This document shows, piece after piece, positions 24,316-34,694 of a stretch of DNA of 64,000 nt (the first letter of the stretch is position 1; every line of letters begins with the position of its first letter). The notes below the pieces were generated by a model. That model was not told where the DNA came from. It was given only the letters and a program-made list of their open reading frames with translations, and did not search any database. The DNA is taken from contig JAWNZC010000300.1 of assembly GCA_035771165.1 (NCBI GenBank), positions 496,001-560,000 on the forward strand. Direction: 5' to 3'. Made by a program: the position numbers and the translations under genes. This DNA comes from Paragorgia papillata. Taxonomy: Eukaryota > Cnidaria > Anthozoa > Scleralcyonacea > Coralliidae.

Positions 24316-24667
24316 CTACGTAGAAATTTGCTAAGATACTGGATGAATCCTAGAAATCGGTGAACTCCTTGGAGATCTTCTGGGCGTTCCAGCTCAGCCA
24401 CTGCTCAGACTTTCTCTGGATCTGCCTTTACACCTCCCTCTGTTAAGAGATGACCAACATAGGGGACTGTGTCTCCCAAATCTTGCACTTCTTCAAGCTT
24501 GTCCCTTTGCTATAGAAATATTCTTTAACAAAATGGCCGACAAACTCGTAATCCGGAACGGTCCATTACCGAAAAATAAAAGACAGACACGTGACACTTC
24601 TCGGAGTTTCAAATTATATTGGCACGCTCTAGCCTCTAGCACCCCACGCTATCTCCCGTCGTGTTGT

Positions 24668-25164
24668 TTAAAGGGCATATGACTCGAAAATTAAGTTTGT
24701 CTTATTGAAAAGAACATTTAAAATGTTAAAATAACATCTTTTGCAGTTTTTGGTTTCCTTGCTTCGTTTTTGAGATATTCCAGTTTGTTTGATATGCAAA
24801 TGACACAACTTTCTACGTCACATGTGCATAATGAGTATTATGAGTTACCGAGAAAAGGTTACATATCTTTGCTATTGTGAAACGAAATCACTTGGAATTC
24901 TACAAGTTTGGTGGTGTGGATAGAAACACGCACAAGCTTCCTTTGAGTTAAGCCCATGTTTTCATAATATCAAAGATATGTAACCTTTTCTGATAACTCA
25001 TCATGCACATGTGACGTAGAAAGTTGTGTCATTTGCATATCAAACAAGCTGGAATATCTCAAAAACGAAGCAAGGAAACCAAAAACTGCAAAAGATGTTA
25101 TTTTATCATTTTAAATGTTCTTTTCAATAAGACAAACTTAATTTTCGAGTCATATGCCCTTTAA
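24668..25164. mobile_element. fold-back element with ~165-bp inverted arms
   Basis: TTAAAGGGCATATGACTCGA at the left faces TCGAGTCATATGCCCTTTAA at the right. The arms continue for about 165 bases each (including CAAATGACACAACTTTCTAC). The TTAA at both borders suggests a TTAA target, as for piggyBac-type elements. Non-coding. Confidence 0.8.
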
Positions 25165-25213
25165 CATCATCACCCCACATAATGATGTCATCCATAATGG
25201 TATCGACTCCGGA

Positions 25214-25390
25214 TTAAGCCTGGTTTCCATATAGCCGTAAGAGCCGGCGGCATGGCTGCGACAAGGGGCGATGGTCCAATCATAGACAGTGTTGAATTAG
25301 CCAGCAATAAAAAGCTGTATGCGATTGGACCATTGCCCCTTGCCGCAGACATGCCGCCGACTCTTACGGCTATATGGAAACCAGGCTTAA
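25214..25390. mobile_element. TTAA-flanked fold-back MITE
   Basis: TTAAGCCTGGTTTCCATATA at the left and TATATGGAAACCAGGCTTAA at the right, with arms of about 65 bases and TTAA at both borders. 177 bp in all, typical of a piggyBac-type MITE. Confidence 0.85.
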
Positions 25391-26012
25391 GTCCTCTAAC
25401 ATTTGCGACACTACACGTTGAAAAACTTCTGGCGCCGACTTAATAGCGGCAACCTGGTAAACCGATATCGCCCAAAGGGCGTATTAAAGGTACACAACAT
25501 CGATTGGGCATCTAAAACGGAAAAAAACTTGGCACCTGGCATATTTGTCCTATGACTTCCTCAATGGTTTTCATTGGATGGTGTTCCCTTTCAATCCCTT
25601 TATTAAAATCTCTGGGATCGATGCATATTTTCAACTTCCCATTGGATTTAACCACCGTAACCATACTATTTAGTCGGTTCTGTTACTTTTACCACCACCC
25701 ATTCTTCCTCCATTCGATTGAGCTCTGCTTTTATCGCATCTTTCAGCGCAATTGGTACTTTTCGAGAAGGATGAATTGTGGGAGTTACATCTGGTTTCAA
25801 TTTAATGGAGTATTCCCCCTGGAGACAACCCAAACCTTCGCACAATTATGAGTATTCTTCTTTAAGATTGATTATCTTAGTTAATTGTTCATCCTCCTCA
25901 TCGGATCTTTTCTTTGAATTTTCACACACTCTCTTCTTAGCCAGATTAAGTTCTCTACAGGATTCTACACCCAGAACTGGGGAAGCTTTCACATCCACGA
26001 CATAAAACTTGA

Positions 26013-26813
26013 TAGCCTGCGTAGCCGGCGCTGGGTGATCGGGGAAGGGAGCGCCTGCAGGCGCCTATTGTTATTTTTCGTGCCGCTCCCTAATTAAAAC
26101 AGTGTATTTTTGGAAGTTGTCAGTTTCAAAAACCTGAGCTAAATAGCTTAATTAATTTGGAAGTTGATCGAATGTTGAGTGAGCTACAGATAGCTCAGAC
26201 AGATTATTTTCGTAGTTATAAAACATGTGTATGTAACGACTATGACGATGATAATCGTATGACATCCCGCGACATTCGCGCGCATATCAATAATAGTTCA
26301 ATTTAATAGAGAATTATATTTTCCACTGACAACTGGCGCTGATGGCCAATGCAGCCGGAGAAGTACGCCTGAGTAGATCCCACTGATTCGAATCAAATGC
26401 AATTGTATAAGAAATTCTAAACGATGTTTTGCTGAAGCCAATATCAGACAATTCAGTTACTCGCCGTTAAGCCGAAGGGGCCACGTCTTGCGTGAAAATC
26501 ATACCGTAATTAACTGTTGGGAAACCAGCGAATAAACATTTTCCTTCGGATGCACATGCACCTGCCTTATGGCCACTCTCTTCTCAATCTCAGTTTATTT
26601 TGAACTCTATTCAACGCACATTTTCGCAACGCTCTTCGAACTGTCAACTCTTCGCCAACGTCTGCAGCGGAAATTCAAACTCTTTGATTGAAAGTCATTA
26701 GCGTGTCAACCAAAAGATTGCGAGCGTTCGCCGGTGAACGCTATACACGAAGAATAACAATAGGCGCCCCTTTCACTGTCTGTCCCAATCCCCAGCGCCA
26801 GCTACGCAGGCTA
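26013..26813. mobile_element. Mutator-like MITE, 9-bp TSD AAAACTTGA
   Basis: The termini are TAGCCTGCGTAGCCGGCGCT and GCGCCAGCTACGCAGGCTA. The flanks AAAACTTGA (26004-26012 and 26814-26822) are identical. It splits the gypsy protease region. Inner repeats GGCGCCTATTGTTATT / GAATAACAATAGGCGCC mirror each other. The family shares TAGCCTGCG ends with 33256-34004. Confidence 0.9.
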
Positions 26814-27066
26814 AAAACTTGATATCGTAGGTTTTACTCTTGCAAGTAACTGGTAAAACTACAGTTCCTTGCACTACAGTTGGGTGTCCCGAATACGATT
26901 TAGTTGACGTATCCGACTTCTTTAACTTAGGAACCGTCGCCCCCAATCTCTTGTACACCTTTGTAGAGATCGTATTACATTTATACTTTATAGTCAACGT
27001 CTCATACAATTCGTTGGTCTTATACTCGAGGATTCCACACAGCCAACAAACATGAAATTATCGTCA
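26814..27066 (-). pseudogene. gypsy protease region fragment
   Basis: Minus-strand open frame with NELYETLTIKYKCN-like sequence, then TVPKLKKSDTST, then SGHPTVVQGTVVLPVTCKSK and TYDIKFL. The VVLPVTCKSKTYDIKFLVVD-type strand pattern continues across the MITE into VKASPVLG at 25990, which is the usual gypsy protease-to-RT linkage. The active-site DTG region lies upstream and is not clearly seen. Confidence 0.6.
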
Positions 27067-27477
27067 CTAATTGGCGTCATCTCCGGTCATAGTTTTTAAC
27101 TGAGCTTCAGAAATTTCCACCGTGCATCCAATGTCAATAGCTGTTTCCATCGTCAGGGAAGATCCTTCTTGAATTAATCTGGCTCGAACCTTCGAAGATC
27201 TGACTCCGAACACAATCCTGCCCCGAACCATTTCATCTGCTTGTTGATATCTGAAATCTCGGGCCAACAATTTAAATTCGGTCACAAAAGTTTGATAAAT
27301 TTCTCGTCCTTTCTTTCCCACCAAGATCATCAAGTAGTTGCATTTTTCAGCTTCCGAATAGTCTGAGAGTGGACCTCCAAACATGAATTCGGAGTGTTCT
27401 TTGAGCGCATTCCAAGCTCCCGGCAAATCTCTGCTTTGCCAGTCTATTTGAGGAACTGGACCAATAATTCGCTCCAT
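27067..27477 (-). pseudogene. gypsy gag fragment
   Basis: Starts at ATG 27477 and runs 136 codons: DWQSRDLPGAWNALKEHSEF, FGGPLSDYSEAEKCNYLMIL, GKKGREIYQTF, then EFKLLARDFRYQQADEMVRG and FGVRSSKVRARLIQE. This is the retroviral-type gag fold commonly seen in invertebrate gypsy elements. There is no zinc knuckle before the stop, so the C-terminal part is lost. Confidence 0.75.
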
Positions 27478-27957
27478 CTCTCTTTCTTCTCAAAGAAATA
27501 TCATCTTCTCTTTAGTTTGTTGACTTCGATGATTCGAGTGGATGTAATGGATTTATAATAATATACTAATATCCACATGGGAAGAGCGCGAACGAGACTG
27601 GAGAACCCATGCGAGGCGCTCCCCCGTAGAAATTAAAAATGCATAAATATATAAATCAACTAGACTTATACCAACTACATAAACACCAAAACGCACCACC
27701 ATACGCGCACATAACCTCATAGAATAGCATAGCTAAGAACAATATAACTGATTAGAATTCAAAAAAGAACCAAGGCGGTTGGCCCGCAAGGTGATGTATC
27801 ATGGAATTTAAGTAGTTGGTGCATTAAAAAACTGCAATTAGTGACAGGAACAGTTACGATGTAGTGACCATGTACAGGTCGAGTGAATGTCAAAAGTAGA
27901 TGACAATAAAGATGAATATGTAGCAGATAAAAATTATTTGAATGTGGCTACACAGCA
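27478..27957. other. no gene seen
   Basis: AT-rich DNA between the gypsy relic and the LINE fragment; no LTR, TIR or open frame that I recognise. Confidence 0.5.
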
Positions 27958-28195
27958 AAAAATCATTTTGTTGTTTCAAGAGAGAAAAAACTTGTTTCAA
28001 GAAAATTTTTCTTGAAATAAGAAATTTCTTAATTGGGAGAATAGCAAGAAAATTTTTCTTACTAAGAAAATCCAAGAAAATTATTTCTTAAACAAGAAAA
28101 TAATTTTCTTGTTTTAAGAAAAAGAAATCTTAATCCAAGAAAAAATAAACTTATTTCAAGATTTTTATTTCTTGAAATAAGAAATTTTTCCAGAG
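27958..28195. repeat. AAGAAA/TTTCTT palindrome cluster
   Basis: Dense units of (C)AAGAAAATT(A/T)TTTCTT(G), each a near-palindrome, so the region can form several alternative hairpins. Non-coding; it abuts the 3' end of the LINE RT fragment. Confidence 0.8.
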
Positions 28196-28705
28196 GGGGA
28201 CAATTCGGTTAAAGTAGGATGCTTGAAAAGTACTTGTTTTACAGGACGGAACTTTAAGTGTAAGATTAGGGTTTTTACAAATGCGGGTACGACTATGACT
28301 AACAAACGAAACAAAGTTAGATACATTCAGATCAGAAAGTCCATACAAAGCTTTATAGAAAAAAGTTAAATCCTTAATTTCCCTGTCGTAAGACAAGGGT
28401 AATAAATTAAGAGCCAATAGCCGCTCCTTGTATGTCATGCCCCCGATCTTGGATTGTAGGATCCATCTCGTAGCACGTCTCTGAACGCGCTCAAGTTTTG
28501 TCTTGTGGGTGCTCAGAGACGGTGACCAGACCTCCGTGGCGTAGCAAAGCTGTGATTTCACCAGGGATAAATATAATGTTCGTTGGTCTGTTAAAAGAGG
28601 ACAAGTTCTTCTAAGTAGGCCCAGCAACTTGTTGGCCTTAGCGACAATATAATTAATGTGGGAATCCCAGGAGAGGATCCAATTTATAAGGATACCGCAA
28701 ACCAC
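28196..28705 (-). pseudogene. non-LTR retrotransposon RT, C-terminal fragment
   Basis: Minus-strand frame with LSWDSHINYIVAKANKLLGL, then RRTCPLLTDQRTLYLSLVKS, then QLCYATEVWSPSLSTHKTKL and ERVQRRATRWIL. These are standard C-terminal RT blocks of LINE-type elements. The frame begins without an ATG. A 5'-truncated relic. Confidence 0.85.
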
Positions 28706-28756
28706 TTAGAGATCTATATAGTACATACGTGGCAGTCATTCTTATACCTAAGTTTT

Positions 28757-28887
28757 ATAAAGATGTTTTTAAATTTTATTTTTTTCCACAAGCGATCAAG
28801 GATTGGAATTCTCTTGCAGATAATTTAGTAAACTCAGATTCTTTTGAAGATTTGAAAGTTAAATTTCACCATTTTAACATTGATTAA
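28757..28887 (+). pseudogene. second LINE C-terminal fragment, opposite strand
   Basis: A plus-strand frame reads KDVFKFYFFPQAIKDWNSLA, then DNLVNSDSFEDLKVKFHHFN and a stop, which is the typical extreme C-terminus of another LINE RT (the W-N-S-L motif). Confidence 0.7.
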
Positions 28888-28929
28888 TTTTTTTTTATTT
28901 GTTTATTTATTTACCGTATATATATATTT

Positions 28930-29275
28930 ATTCATTACCTCCGCCGGGAGGTTATGTTTTTACCTCTGTTTGTCTGTCTGTTTATCTGTTTGTGAGTCTG
29001 TCTGTCACTAGGATATCTCTCAAAATAGTCCACAGGTTTTTGTGAAAGTTTGTGGAGAAATTGATTATAGATCAATGACCAAACTTTCAATTTTGATTGA
29101 ATTTGGTTGAAATTTGGATGAGAAATTTTCTCCGTGTAGAAAAACAGCTTGATTGAGCTCATCCTTACTTTATGCAAACATTTTTGCATAATTTTGGTAC
29201 GAATGCAATGAAGCATTAGATCATTAGATTCATACATGTAAACGCCTTGTGAGACAGCCTGGTTATGCAAATAAT
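28930..29275. repeat. GGAGGTTATGTTTTTACCTC-type dispersed repeat
   Basis: CGCCGGGAGGTTATGTTTTT, then ACCTCTGTTTGTCTGTCTG and TCACTAGGATATCTCTCAAA. I recall closely similar sequence as a widely dispersed repeat in many invertebrate genomes; this is recall and unverified. The element is single-copy in this window. Confidence 0.5.
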
Positions 29276-29986
29276 GTATGTAATTTTATGGCAATAGAAG
29301 TGTGATTTGTTGTTTGACTCTCTTCAGAGGACTGGTATAAACTATTGAACATGTTTAAACTCACGGCTCCTCTTGACACCAATATAATTAGACAAGGTAG
29401 ACTCCGACTCCGACAATTTTAACAGAAAGGCTCTGAATTTGCTCCGAAACATCTAATCGCTTCAAAATTTTGCTAAGAACATCTTAGATAGTTGCGCTAA
29501 CCATTGATACCCTGCAATGAAGAAGGCGAATACATTTACAGTGGTAGTTTCGACAAAATTGATCTCTTCGGCCCTCCGAAATAGGCTTGAACGTGCACTA
29601 ACGGCTCAAAAAATAATCTAGCGGCCTTATGACTCAAACTATTTGAACGTCCTGTGACAAAATCTACGATCTTAGTATCGCAATCAATTTGGTCAAATGT
29701 GTCTACGGTAACGTAAGATTTTTTTCTTGAAAAAAATTACCGATTTGAATGTTTTAAAATTAACAATGTTTATATAAAAGCCGCTGTAAACAAATACTCC
29801 GTGTCCCTGTGAATATAGCCAACCACTATAATATGGTATAACGTTAACTTCTTTTATTATGCCAATAGATCCATTAACAACTATTAATTTATTGGTCTTG
29901 TTATAACAACAATAATTGTTATCTTACAGGAAATGATTCCAAAATGTTGCAGTGTGACTCATGGTTGGATAGACTAATTATTTAAT
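29276..29986 (+). other. upstream region of LRR gene; possible intron 3' end
   Basis: No other gene seen. TTGTTATCTTACAG at about 29917-29930 is a good splice acceptor 56 bases before the LRR gene start codon, so the 5' UTR may be spliced. The rest is AT-rich and unremarkable. Confidence 0.45.
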
Positions 29987-31954
29987 ATGGATGAACCCCG
30001 TACCAAACCAAATATTTGGCAAGCTAGCAGCTTGGTGGGTAAACCCAATGTTAAACCAAATACTGGGCCATCTAGTAGTGTGGTAGCGAGCGATGGTTCC
30101 ATAACGATACAGGGTGTCGTGTGTAAACCATACGAAGAAGATGGAATGACTGTGGTGGATTTGAGACCAGCAGGTGTTCTGAAAGAAGCATTTCCAATTG
30201 AACGGCTTAAAAATCCTGAAAAATCTAAAATCCTTCTTTGTCATGAAAATGTGCTCAGGTTTCTCGAGTCAACCATCGATAGTTTGCCACCTAATATCAC
30301 AATTGAAATATTTGATTATTGTGATTTCAACCATCCCTATGCAGAAGAAGTTGATGACAAGTATTTGTGGAAGACCTGTTATATCGCAGTTGATCAGCAT
30401 GGTCTAATATTTCTTGATCTGGGATGCAAAGCTTTGAAAGGACAGCCGCTCAAGTTTTCTACCAAGAAAAAGTTGCATCAAGTAATTTTAAGAAATTACG
30501 AAGAAGGTGTTTTAGTCCGCAACAGCAGTGGAACTTTTGAATCTTTGGAAGAACTGATTATAGCTGATGGTGAACCAGGAGAAAGAACATTAACTATACA
30601 GATTCCTTTTTCATTTGGAAAGTTTCCTCAAATTTCGTTGAGCGGTGTGAATGTGATACATGTAACATCACCAGAAAGAACAACATATGTTCAGTTGTGT
30701 GGTCAATGTAAAGAACCATTCCTTGGGGAGATGGTTAATCTTAAGAAGCTGTTTCTCAGTGCTGCTCGGTCAAGGATGTCGCTAACAGGAATGGATAAAC
30801 TGCCCAATCTTGTAGAGGTGACTGTTATTGATAATCGTTTTGATTGCATTGCTGACTTTTTTCAGAATATGACAAAGGTAAAGAAATTGACATTAGTTAA
30901 TTGTGGCTTGCGTGGGTTACCTGCTGAACTTGAGGACTGTTCTGAGTTACAAGAGTTAAACCTTTATAACAATTCTTCACTTGGTTATAACCCAATAGTC
31001 TTCCCAAAGCTACCACATCTGAAGAAACTGGATTTGTCTGGGTGTGGTCTTAAACAACTACCCGATGGTCTTGAGGAATGCTCTGAGTTACAAGAGTTGG
31101 ATCTTAAGCAGAATGGGGGAGTTCATGACAACCTAACAGTCTTCCCAAAGCTACCACATCTGAAGAAACTGGACTTGTCTGAGTGTGATCTTAAACAGCT
31201 ACCCGTTGGTCTTGAGGAATGTTCTGAGTTACAAGATTTAAACCTTTATAACAATTCTTCACTTGGTTATAACCCAATAGTCTTCCCAAAGCTACCACAT
31301 CTGAAGAAACTGGACTTGTCTGAGTGTGATCTTCAACAGCTACCTGGTCTTGAAGAATGCTCTGAGTTACAAGAGTTGGATCTTAAGTACAATCTGAGAC
31401 TTTGTGACAACCTAGCAGTCTTCCCAAAGCTACCACATCTGAAGAAACTGGATTTATCTAATTGTCATCTTAAACAGCTACCCGATGGTCTTGAGGGATG
31501 CTCTGAGTTACAAGAGTTGGCTCTTAAGAACACTTGGGGAAGTCTTGCCAACCTAACCATCCCAAAGCTACCACATCTGAAGAAACTGGACTTGTCTCAG
31601 AGTGGTGGTCTTCAACAGCTACCCGATGGTCTTGAGGAATGCTCTGAGTTACAAGAGTTGGATCTTAGCAAGAATTGGAGTCTTTGTGACAAGCTAACAG
31701 TCTTCCCAAAGCTACCACATCTGAAGAAACTGGATTTGTCACTGTGTGGTCTTAAACAGCTACCTGCTGGCCTTAGTGAATGTTGTGAACTGAAAGGATT
31801 GGTTGTTTCTGGTGGTCTGGTTGATGGACAACTATTATCTGCTTTTAAACTACAGAAAGTGGTGGGGCCATTATTCGATTGCTTCATTTATACAAGAAGA
31901 TCTAAAGAAGGTAAAACCATTGACCAAATAATATATAGAAATAAACTATTTTGA
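29987..31954 (+). CDS. leucine-rich-repeat protein, 655 aa
   Basis: It starts at ATG 29987 and ends TGA 31954; there is no interrupting stop and the exon is single. Residues 1 to about 230 form a domain I do not recognise, mostly polar and without signal peptide or membrane segment. From about 245 onward are LRRs of 23 residues alternating between two types: FPKLPHLKKLDLSxCxLKQL and PDGLEECSELQELDL. At DNA level a module starting AAGCTACCACATCTGAAGAA is repeated six times at 137-142-base spacing from about 31007 to 31710, so the array grew by recent tandem duplication. The pattern resembles the LRRs of plant and animal NLR receptors, but no NACHT/NB-ARC, TIR or death domain is present. A ligand-binding or scaffold role is likely; the actual function is unknown. 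The codons are well preserved, which argues that it is functional. Confidence 0.85.
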   Translation: MDEPRTKPNIWQASSLVGKPNVKPNTGPSSSVVASDGSITIQGVVCKPYEEDGMTVVDLRPAGVLKEAFPIERLKNPEKSKILLCHENVLRFLESTIDSLPPNITIEIFDYCDFNHPYAEEVDDKYLWKTCYIAVDQHGLIFLDLGCKALKGQPLKFSTKKKLHQVILRNYEEGVLVRNSSGTFESLEELIIADGEPGERTLTIQIPFSFGKFPQISLSGVNVIHVTSPERTTYVQLCGQCKEPFLGEMVNLKKLFLSAARSRMSLTGMDKLPNLVEVTVIDNRFDCIADFFQNMTKVKKLTLVNCGLRGLPAELEDCSELQELNLYNNSSLGYNPIVFPKLPHLKKLDLSGCGLKQLPDGLEECSELQELDLKQNGGVHDNLTVFPKLPHLKKLDLSECDLKQLPVGLEECSELQDLNLYNNSSLGYNPIVFPKLPHLKKLDLSECDLQQLPGLEECSELQELDLKYNLRLCDNLAVFPKLPHLKKLDLSNCHLKQLPDGLEGCSELQELALKNTWGSLANLTIPKLPHLKKLDLSQSGGLQQLPDGLEECSELQELDLSKNWSLCDKLTVFPKLPHLKKLDLSLCGLKQLPAGLSECCELKGLVVSGGLVDGQLLSAFKLQKVVGPLFDCFIYTRRSKEGKTIDQIIYRNKLF

Positions 31955-32588
31955 AGCTACATTGTTATATAGCTGGGTTTTTGCTAGTTGTAAATCAGAC
32001 TGCTATTGGTTCATTTATGGTCACGTGGGATTAGACAAATCAAATGTAAATATTGTAACAATTGTCCGCTCAGGCAACAACTGCTTAGTGAAAGTCTAGC
32101 TAAACAGCCTAAACCAAGCAAAAATCCAGCGAAAACCCAGCTATATAACAAAGCACTAAATTGTCTGACCTATCGGGAAACATTTAGTTTTGTTTTTCCT
32201 CATGACCAGACATTAAGTGTATAGTATTTATATACTTGATTATCTTGTCGAATATTGAAAAAATACTTCTCATCAATCTTTTAAACGATGAAAAAGTCAA
32301 GTGCGGCTTTGGCTGCTTACCAGTCAAAATGTCCTCAATTCAAAACATTCTCGGGCTATAGAGAAGTGAAAAAGATGAATACAGTGTACAGTGACTTATT
32401 TGAAAGTTAAAAAAACGCACAGACGTGAATACTTCAAGCAGTTTCATTGTTAATTTGTATCGTTTGACTTTGTTGCTGTATTCATGTGTTGCTTTAAAAA
32501 TGAAAACTTGATACAACTACAGTATACAAGTAAAGACTGGCAACAGACGCTGTGCTTTTTGAGAATGTACGCTAAATATCATGCAGAG
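31955..32588. other. 3' flank of LRR gene, nothing else seen
   Basis: An AATAAA-like hexamer overlaps the gene end (AGAAATAAACTATTTTGA). A small inverted pair AGCTGGGTTTTTGCT (about 31971) / AGCGAAAACCCAGCT (about 32128) flanks 31970-32143. No gene. Confidence 0.5.
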
Positions 32589-32970
32589 GCCCGAAGTAGT
32601 GGAAAAGTTGACTTTGGGTGAATTTTGTTAAGAGGAATTGAAACGCGTAAACTGGGAGCCTTCCAGCACAAGTTGTATCTAGTCTAAATATTTCATATCA
32701 AAAGATTTCGTTCGAAAAGTTGGTTTTCCGTTATCATCTTTGCGATCGCCTCCGGCAAGTACGCTTGGCTAGGGAGTTATTCCTGTATTATTTCTTTTCA
32801 GCTGCGGGATTACAAACTTTCTTGCCCAGGCAATGGAGGCATCAGCTTTTCGAACAAAATGTTTTGGCTTAAAATATTAAGAGCAGATACAACTTGTGCT
32901 GGATGGCTCTCAGTTTGCGCGTTTCCTCTTAACAAGATTCACCCAAAGTTGTTTATTCACTACTTCGGGC
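32589..32970. mobile_element. fold-back element, GCCCGAAGTAGTG ends
   Basis: GCCCGAAGTAGTGGAAAAGT at the left and the inverted TTCACTACTTCGGGC at the right. The arms continue through TTGGGTGAATTTTGTTAAGA and CAGCACAAGTTGTATCT, about 120 bases. Non-coding. Confidence 0.8.
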
Positions 32971-33255
32971 TTCAAATAATTGGCGTAAGATATCCTGTGT
33001 CTTTCTCAGGATCTGGTTTGTTATAACACCCGAATACAACACACCGGGAAGGCATTTCTACCGACTGATTGCGGCGAAAACCAAGTAAAGCAAGAAAAAC
33101 AACGAAAATACTTCCGGTCCCGATCTTACGTCACAGACGTTTTTCTGCCTGCCATGTTTTAAAAACCATATTTTTTGCCATGTTCTTTTTTTTTCCATAT
33201 TCTATTTTTAAAAATAGTTAAACCTTTCATCAAGTAGACTCAATCTGCTCGCAGG

Positions 33256-34004
33256 TAGCCTGCGCCGCAGACGTCCAAACCTCGAGTCAAATCCTGGGTT
33301 AAGGTGGCTCTATACAGTTTCTTGAAAAATGGAAAATACAAAGTTTGAGAGTCCAAAACACGTGCATAACCAATTTGGAAAAAGAATAAAACTAAATGTT
33401 ATGCAAGGTTAAACATTCTGACAATCAAAAACTGTTACCAAATAAATAGCAACAGTTGTTGCTATGGCAAGAATGACGTTTCAAAATGGCTGCCAATTAC
33501 CCTTCAAACTAATTTAATTCGAAAAAATCTTTGGTAACCGGCCAATTTCTTTTTCATTAAAACTTTTCTTGAAGTACGAGTAATCAATAGGGCGATTTTT
33601 TTTTTTCTCGGAAAAGTCATGTTTATTAATTTTCAAAAAATTTGGATCTCCAGAATTTTTTTAAAATCGGCATATTGATTACTCATACTTCAAGAAAAGT
33701 TTTAATGAAAAAAAGGGGGTCACAAAAGTTTTTTTCGAATTAAATTAGTTTAAAGGGTAATTGGCAGCCATTTTGAAACGTCATTGTTGCCATAGCAACA
33801 ACTGTTGCTATTTATTTGGTTACAGTTTTTGATTGTCAGACTGTTTAACTATGCATAACATTTAGTTTTATTCTTTTTCCGAATTGTTTATGCACGTGTT
33901 TTGGACTGTCAAACTTGTATTTTCCATTTTTCTAGAAATTGTATGGAGCCACCTTAAGTCAGTCCCGGGTTTGATTGCGGTTTGGACGTCTGCGGCACAG
34001 GCTA
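33256..34004. mobile_element. Mutator-like fold-back element, TAGCCTGCG family
   Basis: TAGCCTGCGCCGCAGACGTC at the left and GACGTCTGCGGCACAGGCTA at the right, with extremely long inverted arms (about 300 bases each, including AATGGCTGCCAATTACCCTT and TTGCTATTTATTTGGT). The flanks CTCGCAGG and CTCACAGG differ by one base. It is the same terminal family as 26013-26813. Confidence 0.85.
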
Positions 34005-34694
34005 CTCACAGGGTATGGTCATGGCAATTTGTAGCAATTCTTGGGACGAGCCTTCTTGGACGTTGTTATAGGAACGATAGAGTATAAAGATATTGATTGA
34101 TGGTGGGTGGATGGATTGATTAATTGATAAGACTGATTGATTTATAATGATTGCTTGATTGATCACAGGGAGAAAACCAATCATGTAAAAAGCTCTCGTA
34201 TTTTATAAACGTTGAGATGACAAGCTCTATGTCTTTTGTTTATAAAGAATCTGACTCCTTGTATTTCATGAACATTTTTTAGCAGGATATTTCAAATAAA
34301 GATTTTATAATGTTGAAAGAGAGATATTTTGGAAACCAATTGGACAAATTAAAAATTTAAAGGCTTATCAATTATTTGACCTTACGCAATATATACAGAA
34401 AGCAAAAGGCTGTAGAGGGTCTGTATGTTCTTTAATGCAGTAGGGAACTTCCATCCAAAAATAGATTATATTTAATTGAAAGGCCTGTAAGTATCATGCT
34501 GAATAATGCTTATATGTATAGTAAATCTGATTTAGTTCTCAAAAATTAACGTTTTCACATTTGTATATTTTGCTTGTTCACGGCGTCATTTTGACTGACC
34601 AACGTTGGTCACAGCGGGCATTCGTTGAATTATGTCGTTATTGAGGCTGTGTGCACACAGTGTCGTTTCCGAGAGTTTTCATTTGGAACGCGTT
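34005..34694. other. no gene; low-complexity TTGATTGAT tract
   Basis: 34088-34165 is a degenerate TTGATTGATGG / ATTGATTGA repeat. The remainder is AT-rich with no recognisable feature. Confidence 0.6.

Larger units (their letters stand above)
24316..26012 (-). pseudogene. gypsy reverse transcriptase, interrupted
   Basis: 25550-26012 reads, with stops, VKASPVLGVESCRELNL, then IKLKPDVTPTIHPSRKVPIA, then LKDAIKAELNRMEEEWVV: the start of a gypsy RT. 24330-24470 supplies the connection-domain motif ELERPEDLQGVHRFLGFIQY followed by LSKFL. Between them lie two fold-back elements (24668-25164 and 25214-25390). I do not see an intact YxDD block. Confidence 0.75.
21312..27477 (-). mobile_element. Ty3/gypsy-type retrotransposon relic
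   Basis: The minus-strand order gag (27.4 kb), protease, RT, RNase H, integrase (21.3 kb) is the Ty3/gypsy order. All segments carry stops or frameshifts, and five later elements interrupt it (26013-26813, 25214-25390, 24668-25164, 23685-24315, 22753-23234). I could not identify LTRs: 27478-27957 and 21140-21311 show no obvious long direct repeat. An inactive fossil. Confidence 0.8.

Noticed and set aside
24156..24401. An 81-codon minus-strand frame as a single gene
   Set aside because: It is a chimera of gypsy RT sequence and the right end of a hAT MITE joined across the insertion border.
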